64,000 nucleotides of DNA from an uncultured Christensenellaceae bacterium (GTDB lineage Bacteria; Bacillota; Clostridia; Christensenellales; Pumilibacteraceae): contig CAJULQ010000002.1 of assembly GCA_910587595.1 (NCBI GenBank), positions 62,001 to 126,000 on the forward strand. The letters run 5' to 3'. Both the position numbers and the translations under genes were made by a program. Shown here in pieces: positions 1-6,649 of the stretch (within the stretch, counting starts at the first letter, position 1; the number at the start of each line of letters is the position of its first letter). Below the pieces are notes generated by a model. The model saw only the letters and a list, made by a program, of their open reading frames with translations, searched no databases and was not told where the DNA came from.

Positions 1-1
1 A

Positions 2-367
2 TTGGCCACGATGCCGCAAGACGTGCAAGTGCTCGGTTTGGGGAGCAACGGGCACATCGGTTTTAATGAGCCGGGCACGCCGTTCGACAGCACCACCTAT
101 GTGGTGCGTCTTACGGAGAACACCATACGCGACAATTCCCGTCTGTTTGAAAAAATAGAGGACGTGCCCGTGCGTGCCGTTACCATGGGCATTTCGGAGA
201 TCATGCGCGCCAAACGCATTTTGGTGATGGCGAGCGGCAAAAACAAGGCCAAAGCCGTGTTCGGCATGGTGAAAGGAAAAATCACCGAGGACTGTCCCGC
301 CAGCGTGTTGCAACGCCACGCAGACGTTACGGTGGTGCTTGATAAAGACGCGGCAAGTTTGCTGTAA
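2..367 (+). CDS. nagB: Glucosamine-6-phosphate deaminase, 3' part
   Basis: This is the C-terminal half of NagB, which converts glucosamine 6-phosphate to fructose 6-phosphate and ammonia in the cytoplasm. The reading frame is open at the left edge, so the true start lies outside the window. The visible part holds the family signature GLGSNGHIGFNEPG, which includes the catalytic His and the Glu of the catalytic pair. The tail ends in a helix typical of the family (ASVLQRHADVTVVLD). It is followed after 39 bases by nagA, so the two consecutive steps of amino-sugar catabolism form an operon. The family assignment is secure; only the N-terminus is missing. Confidence 0.95.
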   Translation: MATMPQDVQVLGLGSNGHIGFNEPGTPFDSTTYVVRLTENTIRDNSRLFEKIEDVPVRAVTMGISEIMRAKRILVMASGKNKAKAVFGMVKGKITEDCPASVLQRHADVTVVLDKDAASLL

Positions 368-406
368 AAGGGGCGTCGCGCGGCAAACCGAGGGAGAGGG
401 CGTATC

Positions 407-1546
407 GTGAAAACTTTTCGAAAAACCCAAGTATATGCGGAAGGCAAGGGCATTGTGCGTACGGACGTAGCGTTCGATACGCACATTCGTTCTTTGGAAA
501 ATAGTGCGGGCGATGCGATCGACTTGCCGGGCAATGCCATGGTGTTGCCCGCATTTATCGACCAGCACGTGCACGGCGCGGGCGGCGCCGATACCATGGA
601 CGGCACCGTGGCCGCGTTGTCCGTTATGGCCGACGCCTTGGCCAAAGAGGGCACCGCGCGTTTTTTGGCCACCACCATGACGCAGAGCGACCAAAACACC
701 CGCCGCGCGTTGCGGGCGGTCAAAGCGTATCGCGAGAGCGAACGGGCCGAGGGCGCGGGGCTGTTGGGCGTCCATTTGGAGGGGCCGTTCATTTCTCCCA
801 AGCATATCGGCGCGCAACCGGCCGAATATGTGATATTGCCCGATACGGCTTTGTTCGATGCGTGGCAAAACGAGTCGGGCAACGCCGTGCGTTTGGTCAC
901 TTTGGCGCCCGAACAAGAGGGCGCTTTGGCGCTCATACGGCATATCGTGCAGTGCGGCGTGCGCGTGTCGGCGGGGCATACCGATGCGGACTACGAACAA
1001 ATATGCGCCGCCGTGCAACAAGGCGCCACATGCGTTACGCACACGTATAACGCGCAAAAAGGCTTGCATCATCGAGAGATCGGCACGGTGGGCGCGGCGT
1101 TGTATTGCAACGATTTGTATACCGAACTGATCGCCGATACCGTGCACGTGTCGGTGCCCGCCATGCAACTGCTGTATAAAAACAAGCCGCGCGGCAAAGT
1201 TATCTTGATCACCGACGCCATTCGCGCCAAGGGGGCGGGCGAGGGCGAAAGCGAGTTGGGCGGCCAGCCCGTGTTCGTGCGCGGCGGCGAGGCGCGCTTA
1301 CTTAACGGCGCGTTGGCGGGCAGCGTGCTTGCTATGAACGTAGCGGTGCGCAATATGATAGAGAAAACGGGCGTGCCTTTGTGCGAGGCGGTGGACTGCG
1401 CGACCGCCGATCCCGCAAAACATTTGGGTGTTTTCAACGAATACGGCAGTATCCGAGAGGGCAAACGCGCCGATTTTGCGGTGGTGGATGAACACATGCG
1501 CGTGATCATGACCGTGCGCGACGGCGAGATTGTTTATAAAGCGTGA
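407..1546 (+). CDS. nagA: N-acetylglucosamine-6-phosphate deacetylase
   Basis: NagA removes the acetyl group of N-acetylglucosamine 6-phosphate and supplies the substrate of NagB encoded just upstream. The 379-residue protein has the amidohydrolase pattern: the metal-binding HxH in FIDQHVHGAGG, the metal Glu in HLEGPFISPKHIGAQ, further His residues in AGHTDADYEQI and THTYNAQKGLHHREIG, and the catalytic Asp in LITDAIRAKG. The start is GTG, chosen because a GGGAGAGG ribosome site lies about 8 bases upstream and no ATG in frame fits. The gene ends just before a strong hairpin terminator at 1568-1604. The usual HLFNAM motif is HTYNAQ here, a modest divergence. Confidence 0.95.
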   Translation: MKTFRKTQVYAEGKGIVRTDVAFDTHIRSLENSAGDAIDLPGNAMVLPAFIDQHVHGAGGADTMDGTVAALSVMADALAKEGTARFLATTMTQSDQNTRRALRAVKAYRESERAEGAGLLGVHLEGPFISPKHIGAQPAEYVILPDTALFDAWQNESGNAVRLVTLAPEQEGALALIRHIVQCGVRVSAGHTDADYEQICAAVQQGATCVTHTYNAQKGLHHREIGTVGAALYCNDLYTELIADTVHVSVPAMQLLYKNKPRGKVILITDAIRAKGAGEGESELGGQPVFVRGGEARLLNGALAGSVLAMNVAVRNMIEKTGVPLCEAVDCATADPAKHLGVFNEYGSIREGKRADFAVVDEHMRVIMTVRDGEIVYKA

Positions 1547-1567
1547 GAATATGTTTTACGGCATAAT

Positions 1568-1604
1568 AAAACGGTATCCGCCCTTGCGGGCGAATACCGT
1601 TTTT
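1568..1604. terminator. Bidirectional intrinsic terminator between nagA and the Cys-rich gene
   Basis: A ten-base arm (1568-1577) pairs with 1594-1603 and is extended by an inner CGCCC/GGGCG pairing with a four-base loop. The plus strand ends in five T and the minus strand shows a run of T from the A-rich left flank. It separates two convergent genes. Confidence 0.85.
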
Positions 1605-1631
1605 GCAGGTAGGGATTGCGCAAATAGATAA

Positions 1632-1871
1632 TTATCTGCGGCAGCAGCCACAGAACAGTCTGCGGAAACAGTCGCAAATGTTGCAACCGCACGAACGGGT
1701 GCGGCAGCAGCAAGTCTGCCGTCTGCATTCGCAGTTGTTGTGGTTCTCGTTTCCGCATTGGCACCCGCCGTTGCCGTGCGAATGGTTATCGCACGGGTTT
1801 TGGTGCGGGCAACGGCCGCAACCGCAAGAGCAAACGGGACACGATTGGTTGTAGTTGTCGAATTCGTTCAT
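1632..1871 (-). CDS. Cysteine-rich small protein, unknown function
   Basis: This 79-residue protein has 20 Cys and 4 His. The cysteines are mostly in C-x-C, CC and CCC clusters (for example SCPVCSCGCGRC near the N-terminus and CGCC close to the C-terminus), and there are Asn/Gly-rich linkers and an Arg-rich tail. There is no signal peptide or membrane segment. A GGAGG ribosome site stands 8 bases before the ATG, which supports translation. It lies convergent to nagA and divergent from the perR-rubrerythrin operon. The composition suggests metal binding (metallothionein-like) or a disulfide-cross-linked coat-type protein, but I do not recognise the family and neither role is shown. Confidence 0.75.
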   Translation of the reverse strand: MNEFDNYNQSCPVCSCGCGRCPHQNPCDNHSHGNGGCQCGNENHNNCECRRQTCCCRTRSCGCNICDCFRRLFCGCCRR

Positions 1872-1965
1872 GATTTTATCCTCCGTATACTATCATACTA
1901 TGCGCGGCCGTTGCATGAGGTGTGTTTGCAATAGCAAAATTTTGTAAAAAAATTGCTGAGAATGC

Positions 1966-1994
1966 TTGACATCGGACAAGCTATACTATATAAT
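1966..1994 (+). promoter_or_regulatory. Sigma-A promoter of the perR operon
   Basis: TTGACA at 1966-1971 and TATAAT at 1989-1994 are separated by 17 bases, a full consensus match. The start point falls inside the palindrome that follows. Confidence 0.9.
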
Positions 1995-2013
1995 AACAGT
2001 AATTATTACTGTT
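1995..2013 (+). promoter_or_regulatory. Fur/PerR-type operator
   Basis: AACAGTAAT and ATTACTGTT form a perfect 9-1-9 inverted repeat around a central T. It directly follows the -10 box and ends one base before the TAGGAGG ribosome site. Its size and AT-rich symmetric core resemble Per/Fur boxes. Bound protein would cover the transcription start, so autorepression by the gene below is the natural inference. Confidence 0.75.
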
Positions 2014-2025
2014 TAGGAGGCGGTC

Positions 2026-2409
2026 GTGCGTTACAGTAGTCGGCGGGACGCGATCTTACGGGTCCTAAGCGCAACTACAAGCCATCCCGATGCCGAATGG
2101 GTGTATCGCAAAGTGCGCGAAACCATTCCGAACGTCAGTTTGGGAACGGTGTACCGCAATTTGCGCGAAATGGGCGAGGCGGGGTTATTGGAAACGGTGG
2201 AAACGGAAAGCGGGCAACTGCATTTCGACGCCGACATCCGACCGCATGCGCATTTTGTGTGTTGCGAGTGCGGTGCCATTTCCGATATATTCGATTGGCC
2301 GGACGGGCATGCGGCGCTTCTATCGCGCGGTTATTTTGTGGAACGGATCAAAACAGTGATATACGGCGTGTGTCCCGCTTGCAAAGCGCGCGCCGAAAAA
2401 TTATCGTAA
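2026..2409 (+). CDS. perR: Fur-family regulator, PerR type
   Basis: This is a 127-residue metal-dependent repressor of the Fur family. The N-terminal winged helix runs from about residue 5 to 62 (NVSLGTVYRNLREM is the recognition region). The dimerisation and metal-binding half follows, with H20, D68, H74 and H76 at positions matching the regulatory metal site of PerR and the pairs C79/C82 and C116/C119 for the structural zinc. The start is GTG, placed by a perfect TAGGAGG site. A consensus promoter and a perfect palindrome lie directly upstream. The next gene is a peroxide-reducing rubrerythrin, which supports a peroxide-sensing role over iron or zinc sensing, though sequence alone cannot prove the metal. 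Confidence 0.85.
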   Translation: MRYSSRRDAILRVLSATTSHPDAEWVYRKVRETIPNVSLGTVYRNLREMGEAGLLETVETESGQLHFDADIRPHAHFVCCECGAISDIFDWPDGHAALLSRGYFVERIKTVIYGVCPACKARAEKLS

Positions 2410-2472
2410 ACGGCTGTTCGTATGCGAAGAGCATAGCCAAAATAAAAAACAAAAAGAAAGGAGAAAATCACC

Positions 2473-3018
2473 ATGAAAAAATTTGTTTGTTCGGTCTGCG
2501 GATATGTGCACGAGGGCAACGAGCCGCCCGCAAGCTGCCCGCAATGCAAGGCGCCCGCGTCTAAGTTCACCGAGCAAGGCAGCGGCCGCAGTTGGGCGGC
2601 GGAGCACGTTGTGGGCGTTGCGCAAGGCGTGCCCCAAGATATTATAGACGATCTGCGCATGAACTTTAACGGCGAGTGCTCCGAGGTGGGCATGTATCTT
2701 GCCATGGCGAGAGTGGCGCACCGCGAGGGATACCCCGAAATCGGTCTGTATTGGGAAAAAGCGGCTTGGGAAGAGGCGGAACACGCGGCCAAATTCGCCG
2801 AGCTGTTGGGCGAAGTGGTTACCGATTCCACGGCCAAAAATTTGCAGATGCGCGTAGACGCTGAGAACGGCGCCACCGCGGGCAAAATGGATCTGGCCAA
2901 ACGCGCCAAGGCCGCCAATCTCGACGCTATCCACGACACCGTGCACGAAATGGCGCGCGACGAGGCCCGTCACGGCAAAGCGTTCGAAGGGCTGTTGAAA
3001 CGCTATTTCGGCAAATAG
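2473..3018 (+). CDS. Rubrerythrin with N-terminal rubredoxin domain
   Basis: Rubrerythrins reduce hydrogen peroxide in anaerobes with electrons passed through rubredoxin-type iron. In this 181-residue protein the iron-binding Cys residues C6, C9, C22 and C25 come first, and the di-iron four-helix bundle follows (EVGMYLAMARVAHREG, WEEAEHAAKFAEL, ARDEARHGKAFEGLL carry the Glu and His ligands). This order is that of the clostridial reverse rubrerythrins. An AAGGAG site lies 8 bases before ATG. The gene is 63 bases downstream of perR with no terminator between, so it is probably derepressed with it by peroxide. Confidence 0.92.
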   Translation: MKKFVCSVCGYVHEGNEPPASCPQCKAPASKFTEQGSGRSWAAEHVVGVAQGVPQDIIDDLRMNFNGECSEVGMYLAMARVAHREGYPEIGLYWEKAAWEEAEHAAKFAELLGEVVTDSTAKNLQMRVDAENGATAGKMDLAKRAKAANLDAIHDTVHEMARDEARHGKAFEGLLKRYFGK

Positions 3019-3074
3019 ACCCGTTTGTCGATTCGAGCATAGCGTAAACACCGAAATAACAACATACAAAAAAG

Positions 3075-3102
3075 AGCGTTCATTGTTAGGAACGCTTTTT
3101 TT
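3075..3102 (+). terminator. Intrinsic terminator after rubrerythrin
   Basis: AGCGTTC (3075-3081) pairs with GAACGCT (3090-3096) and is followed by seven T. Confidence 0.9.
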
Positions 3103-3168
3103 GTTTACCGCATACATATCATACGGCAAACGATATACAAAAAGGTAAAAAAAACCATTGTAAAACGC

Positions 3169-3200
3169 TTGACTTCGGGGGGGGGGTGCTATTGTATCAT
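3169..3200 (+). promoter_or_regulatory. Promoter with a ten-G spacer, possible phase switch
   Basis: TTGACT at 3169-3174 is followed after two bases by ten consecutive G (3177-3186). Candidate -10 boxes are TATTGT (3190-3195, spacing 15), TTGTAT (3192-3197, spacing 17) and TATCAT (3195-3200, spacing 20). Loss or gain of a G would alter the -35/-10 distance. The next gene starts at 3273. Confidence 0.5.
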
Positions 3201-3272
3201 ATGTATGTTTGGATATTTTGTTTAGCTGGCAAAATGTCCGATCGAAATATTACCTAGGGTAGGAGGAGTTGT

Positions 3273-3620
3273 ATGAAGAAGAGGAACATTGTGTTGGCTA
3301 TCGTGTTCAGCATTATCACGCTGGGGATCTATGCGATCTATTGGTTTGTGAAACTGACGAACGACACCAACAAATTGGATCCCGATCATGCTACGATGGG
3401 CGGTGTTGCGGCGTTCTTTGTTTCGCTTGTCACGTTCGGTATCTACGGTATCTATTGGTACTACAAGCTGGGCGTTAAAGCGGGCAATATCCGTAACGAA
3501 AACAGCATGGGCATCGTGTACTTGATTTTGGGATTGTTCGGTTTCGGCGTGATCGATTACTGCTTGGCGCAAAGCGCTATCAACAGTCATCTGAGCGCAA
3601 CACAAACCGCGGCAGCGTAA
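3273..3620 (+). CDS. DUF4234 small membrane protein
   Basis: This 115-residue protein has three hydrophobic segments (about residues 5-28, 45-68 and 80-102). It carries the twice-repeated IYxIYW pattern of DUF4234 (IYAIYWFVKLTNDTNKL and IYGIYWYYKL). No biochemical function is established for the domain. The start is ATG after a GGAGGAG site. It is a single-gene unit flanked by terminators at 3075-3102 and 3629-3658. Its promoter spacer contains ten G, so expression may be heritably variable; that is an inference. Confidence 0.85.
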   Translation: MKKRNIVLAIVFSIITLGIYAIYWFVKLTNDTNKLDPDHATMGGVAAFFVSLVTFGIYGIYWYYKLGVKAGNIRNENSMGIVYLILGLFGFGVIDYCLAQSAINSHLSATQTAAA

Positions 3621-3628
3621 ATAAAAAA

Positions 3629-3658
3629 AGAGCGGGTCGAGTGATCCGCTCTTTTTTT
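3629..3658 (+). terminator. Intrinsic terminator after the DUF4234 gene
   Basis: AGAGCGG (3629-3635) pairs with CCGCTCT (3646-3652), with an A run before and seven T after. It can act on both strands, and it lies before the end of the convergent PAP2 gene. Confidence 0.9.
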
Positions 3659-3688
3659 ATGCATTTTTTCGGGTGCATGAACAACAAT

Positions 3689-4435
3689 TTACAGTTGCTT
3701 GTTTTCTTGCTCATTGTCGGTGGCGGCGTTGCACGTATCGACAGCAGGCTGTTCTTGCACGGGGGCGTTATCTGGCGGCGGCGTGTCGGCCGAACAATTG
3801 CACGATCGGCGGCGGAACAATCGGAGTATGCTTGCCTCCGTCAGTAGAGTGCGCAAACGTCCGCCCGCCTTGCGGTAGGTGAGCGTGCTTAAAAGCCACC
3901 CGCCAAAGCCCGCCGCCGTGCCCACGAGCATGCCCGCCAACACGTCGGTGGGGTAGTGCACGATAAGATATACGCGCGAAAACGCCGTCAAAACGGCAAA
4001 GGCAAGTCCCGTCCAACTATAGCGCTTGTCGGCGGCAAGAAAGAACGCAATCCCCGCCGCAAAGGCGGCCGTGGTGTGTCCCGACGGGAAAGAGGGCGAG
4101 TCTTCGGGGCTGGCGCCCGCCGCCGTCCACCAAAGACGGAATAGTTCGTGGCTGTTAAACGGGCGTGCTCTGTCCACCAAGTTTTTGAGCAGTATGTTGG
4201 TGATCAGCGCGCCGATAAACAGCGCGAACGCCATACATAGTCCCGTGCGCCGCATTTTGCGAAACAGCAAAAACACGAACGCCGTAACGATAAAAAACCA
4301 ACCGAGCTCGCCGAAGAACGAAACAAACTTGCAAAAGCCGTTAAAAAATCCGCCCGCTTTTTGTTGCAAAGCATGCATCCACGAAAATATTTCGCGGTCG
4401 AACGGAAAAAACGTTTTATCCAACCAATGTGCCAT
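3689..4435 (-). CDS. PAP2-family membrane phosphatase
   Basis: This is a membrane phosphatase of the PAP2 superfamily, possibly acting on undecaprenyl pyrophosphate or phosphatidate; the substrate is not readable from sequence. The three phosphatase motifs are present: KNLVDRARP, PSFPSGHT and SRVYLIVHYPTDV. Five to six hydrophobic segments surround them, and an Arg-rich cytoplasmic tail of about 50 residues follows. I place the start at the ATG of MAHWLDKTFF because TTGACT and TATACT (17-base spacing) lie right before it. A longer frame back to 4522 exists, but it has no ribosome site and overlaps the promoter of the divergent gene. The -10 box ends only six bases from this ATG, so the mRNA would be leaderless. 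Confidence 0.85.
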   Translation of the reverse strand: MAHWLDKTFFPFDREIFSWMHALQQKAGGFFNGFCKFVSFFGELGWFFIVTAFVFLLFRKMRRTGLCMAFALFIGALITNILLKNLVDRARPFNSHELFRLWWTAAGASPEDSPSFPSGHTTAAFAAGIAFFLAADKRYSWTGLAFAVLTAFSRVYLIVHYPTDVLAGMLVGTAAGFGGWLLSTLTYRKAGGRLRTLLTEASILRLFRRRSCNCSADTPPPDNAPVQEQPAVDTCNAATDNEQENKQL

Positions 4436-4441
4436 GCGTTT

Positions 4442-4470
4442 AGTATACCCGTTTGCCCGCATAAAGTCAA
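4442..4470 (-). promoter_or_regulatory. Promoter of PAP2 gene, 6 bases from ATG
   Basis: On the minus strand TTGACT (4470-4465) and TATACT (4447-4442) are 17 bases apart. Only 4436-4441 separate the -10 box from the ATG at 4435, leaving no room for a ribosome binding site. Confidence 0.7.
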
Positions 4471-4508
4471 CGCAATCAGTAAGATTTACGGCGGCAAGGC
4501 GTTTTTTC

Positions 4509-4538
4509 TTGACGAACGGCATGTCGGGGCGTTACAAT
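4509..4538 (+). promoter_or_regulatory. Promoter of the GH78-like gene
   Basis: TTGACG (4509-4514) and TACAAT (4533-4538) are separated by 18 bases, followed by a GGAGGGG site before the ATG at 4573. Confidence 0.7.
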
Positions 4539-4572
4539 ACGAGAAGAAAACAAACCGAAGGAGGGGCGCGCC

Positions 4573-6591
4573 ATGGCGGAAGAACACGTTTTTACGGGCG
4601 TATGGATCACCGACGATGCTTTTGCCGCGCTCTCGCCGTTACGAGTATTTCACAGAGAAAACGCTCCTATGCTGTCGGCGCACGATGCGAGCAAGCAAAA
4701 CGCGCATATTCTTTTTCGCGACACTTTCACGGTGACCGATCGGTCGGCGGTTACCGTTTGCATTTCGGCCGACGATTATTTCAAACTGTATATCAACGGC
4801 AAATTCGTGATGCAGGGGCCGGCGCCGTCCTATCCCTTTTTATATCGCTACAACGAGGCGGACATTTCGGCGTACGTGCGCGAAGGCGTCAATACGTTGG
4901 CGGTGCACACCTATTACCAAGGTCTTGTGAATCGCGTATGGGTGAGCGGCGATCACCGCCACGGTTTGCTGTATGATATTTGCGAGGGGACGCGGGTGGT
5001 GGCTTGTTCGCGCGCGGGCGTGAAAACGCACCGCCACACGGCGTATGCGGCTTTGGACGTGATCGGATACGACACGCAGTTTGCCGAGCGGTATGACGCG
5101 CGCGCCCGCGAAGTGGGTTTCGAGCAAGAGCATTTTTGCGACGAGTATTGGCAGAGCGCTTTGCCGCGTCGCGTGACCGATTACACGCTTGTGCGGCAAC
5201 GCACGGCGCCCTTGGAGATATACACCATGCCGCCCGCGGCGGTGCGCGTTGCAAAAAACGAAGTGTTTTTAGACGTGGGACGCGAGATCGTGGGCGCACC
5301 GCAATTTTTTGCGACGGGGCGCGCGGGCGACACGGTGGAAATATTGTGCGGCGAGGAGTGCAACGCCGACGGAACGGTGCGCTACGATATGCGTTGCAAC
5401 TGCGTATACCGCGACGAAATGGTGCTGTCGGGCGGACGGGACGAATGGCGGCCGTTCGATTATAAGGCGTTTCGCTACGTGTGCTTGCGTTTTCCCGACG
5501 GCGTGCGCATTCAAGACGCGGCGGTGCAAGTGCGGCACTATCCGTTTGCGCCCGTTCGCTTTTTTGCGGCGTCTACGCCCGCGTTGCAACAAGTATACGA
5601 TCTTTGCGCAGATACGTTGCATTACGGCGTGCAAGAGGGGTATCTCGATTGTCCGTCCCGCGAGAAAGGGCAGTATTTCGGCGACGCATGCTATTCGGCT
5701 ACGGCGCACGTTTGGCTGACGGGGCGCACGGAATTGATGGAAAAACTGATAGAGGACGCGCTGGCGTCTACGCGTATCGACGCGGGCGGCATGGCGCTCG
5801 GCCCCGCGGCGTACATGCAAGAAACGGCCGAGTTTCCGCTCATGATATGCGTGTTGCTTTGGGTGTATTACCGTTTGGGCGGCAACATAGAGTTTGCCGA
5901 ATCGTGTTTGCCCGCGGCCGAGGGGATCGTTTCGTGCTATCTCAAGCGATACGGCATGCCGCTTAATAAGGTAGACAAATGGATCGTGGTGGAGTGGCCG
6001 GACAGCGCCCGCGACGGCTACGATTTCGATTTGATGCCTTGCAAGGCGGTAGACGCGGCCAATAACGTGTTGAATGCATATATGCTGTTTGCGTTGCGCG
6101 CTTTGGCACGGTTGCGCCGCGCGCTTCGTAAACCCGCGAACGATACGCTTTGCCAAACGTTTGCCGCGGCGTATCGGCGCACGTTTTACCGCGAAAACGA
6201 GGCGCGTTTTACAGACGGTTCTAAGAGCGAGCACACGTCGTTTGCCGCGCAAATTTTCGGAGCGCTCACGGGCGTTGCCGACGGCGACGAGGCGTTGCGC
6301 GCCAACGTGTTGTCGCTTATCGATCGGAAACAGCTTTCGGCTTGCAACTTGTTCGTTACGCCCGTATTGTTTTTGCTGTTGCAAAAATGGGGCGAAAAAG
6401 AACGGTTGTACGATCTGATCGCCGACAAAAACGCATGGCGCAATATGTTGGCGCAAGGGGCTACGACAACGTTCGAGGCGTTCGGCAAAGAGAAAAAATG
6501 GAACACTTCTCTTTTTCACACCATGTTCGCCTTTCCCGTCTGTTTTTTGGCGCAAGACGGGCAAGACCTCTTTTCTCTGCTTTTTTCTTGA
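4573..6591 (+). CDS. GH78-like alpha-L-rhamnosidase
   Basis: This 672-residue protein probably cleaves terminal alpha-L-rhamnose from glycans or glycosides. The N-terminal beta-sandwich has the rhamnosidase-type motif DYFKLYINGKFVMQGPAPSY at about residues 76-95. The (alpha/alpha)6 catalytic barrel starts near residue 330 and carries DCPSREKGQYFGDA, the GH78 signature (D359, R363, E364). NKVDKWIVVEWPDSARDGYD further on is also typical of the barrel. There is no signal peptide, so it should act inside the cell on imported oligosaccharides. GH78 enzymes often have extra N-terminal modules, and this is a compact version. It stands alone behind its own promoter. Confidence 0.82.
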   Translation: MAEEHVFTGVWITDDAFAALSPLRVFHRENAPMLSAHDASKQNAHILFRDTFTVTDRSAVTVCISADDYFKLYINGKFVMQGPAPSYPFLYRYNEADISAYVREGVNTLAVHTYYQGLVNRVWVSGDHRHGLLYDICEGTRVVACSRAGVKTHRHTAYAALDVIGYDTQFAERYDARAREVGFEQEHFCDEYWQSALPRRVTDYTLVRQRTAPLEIYTMPPAAVRVAKNEVFLDVGREIVGAPQFFATGRAGDTVEILCGEECNADGTVRYDMRCNCVYRDEMVLSGGRDEWRPFDYKAFRYVCLRFPDGVRIQDAAVQVRHYPFAPVRFFAASTPALQQVYDLCADTLHYGVQEGYLDCPSREKGQYFGDACYSATAHVWLTGRTELMEKLIEDALASTRIDAGGMALGPAAYMQETAEFPLMICVLLWVYYRLGGNIEFAESCLPAAEGIVSCYLKRYGMPLNKVDKWIVVEWPDSARDGYDFDLMPCKAVDAANNVLNAYMLFALRALARLRRALRKPANDTLCQTFAAAYRRTFYRENEARFTDGSKSEHTSFAAQIFGALTGVADGDEALRANVLSLIDRKQLSACNLFVTPVLFLLLQKWGEKERLYDLIADKNAWRNMLAQGATTTFEAFGKEKKWNTSLFHTMFAFPVCFLAQDGQDLFSLLFS

Positions 6592-6617
6592 CGAACGCGG
6601 GGAGAAGATAGTACAAT
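6588..6617 (+). promoter_or_regulatory. polA promoter overlapping the upstream stop codon
   Basis: TTGACG (6588-6593) and TACAAT (6612-6617) have an 18-base spacing. The TGA stop of the rhamnosidase gene (6589-6591) is inside the -35 hexamer. Confidence 0.65.
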
Positions 6618-6649
6618 AACAAGGGTAAATATACTCGGTGGGAGAGCGA

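Noticed and set aside
4436..4522. Longer N-terminus for the PAP2 protein
   Set aside because: No ribosome site, contains the PAP2 promoter itself and runs into the divergent promoter.
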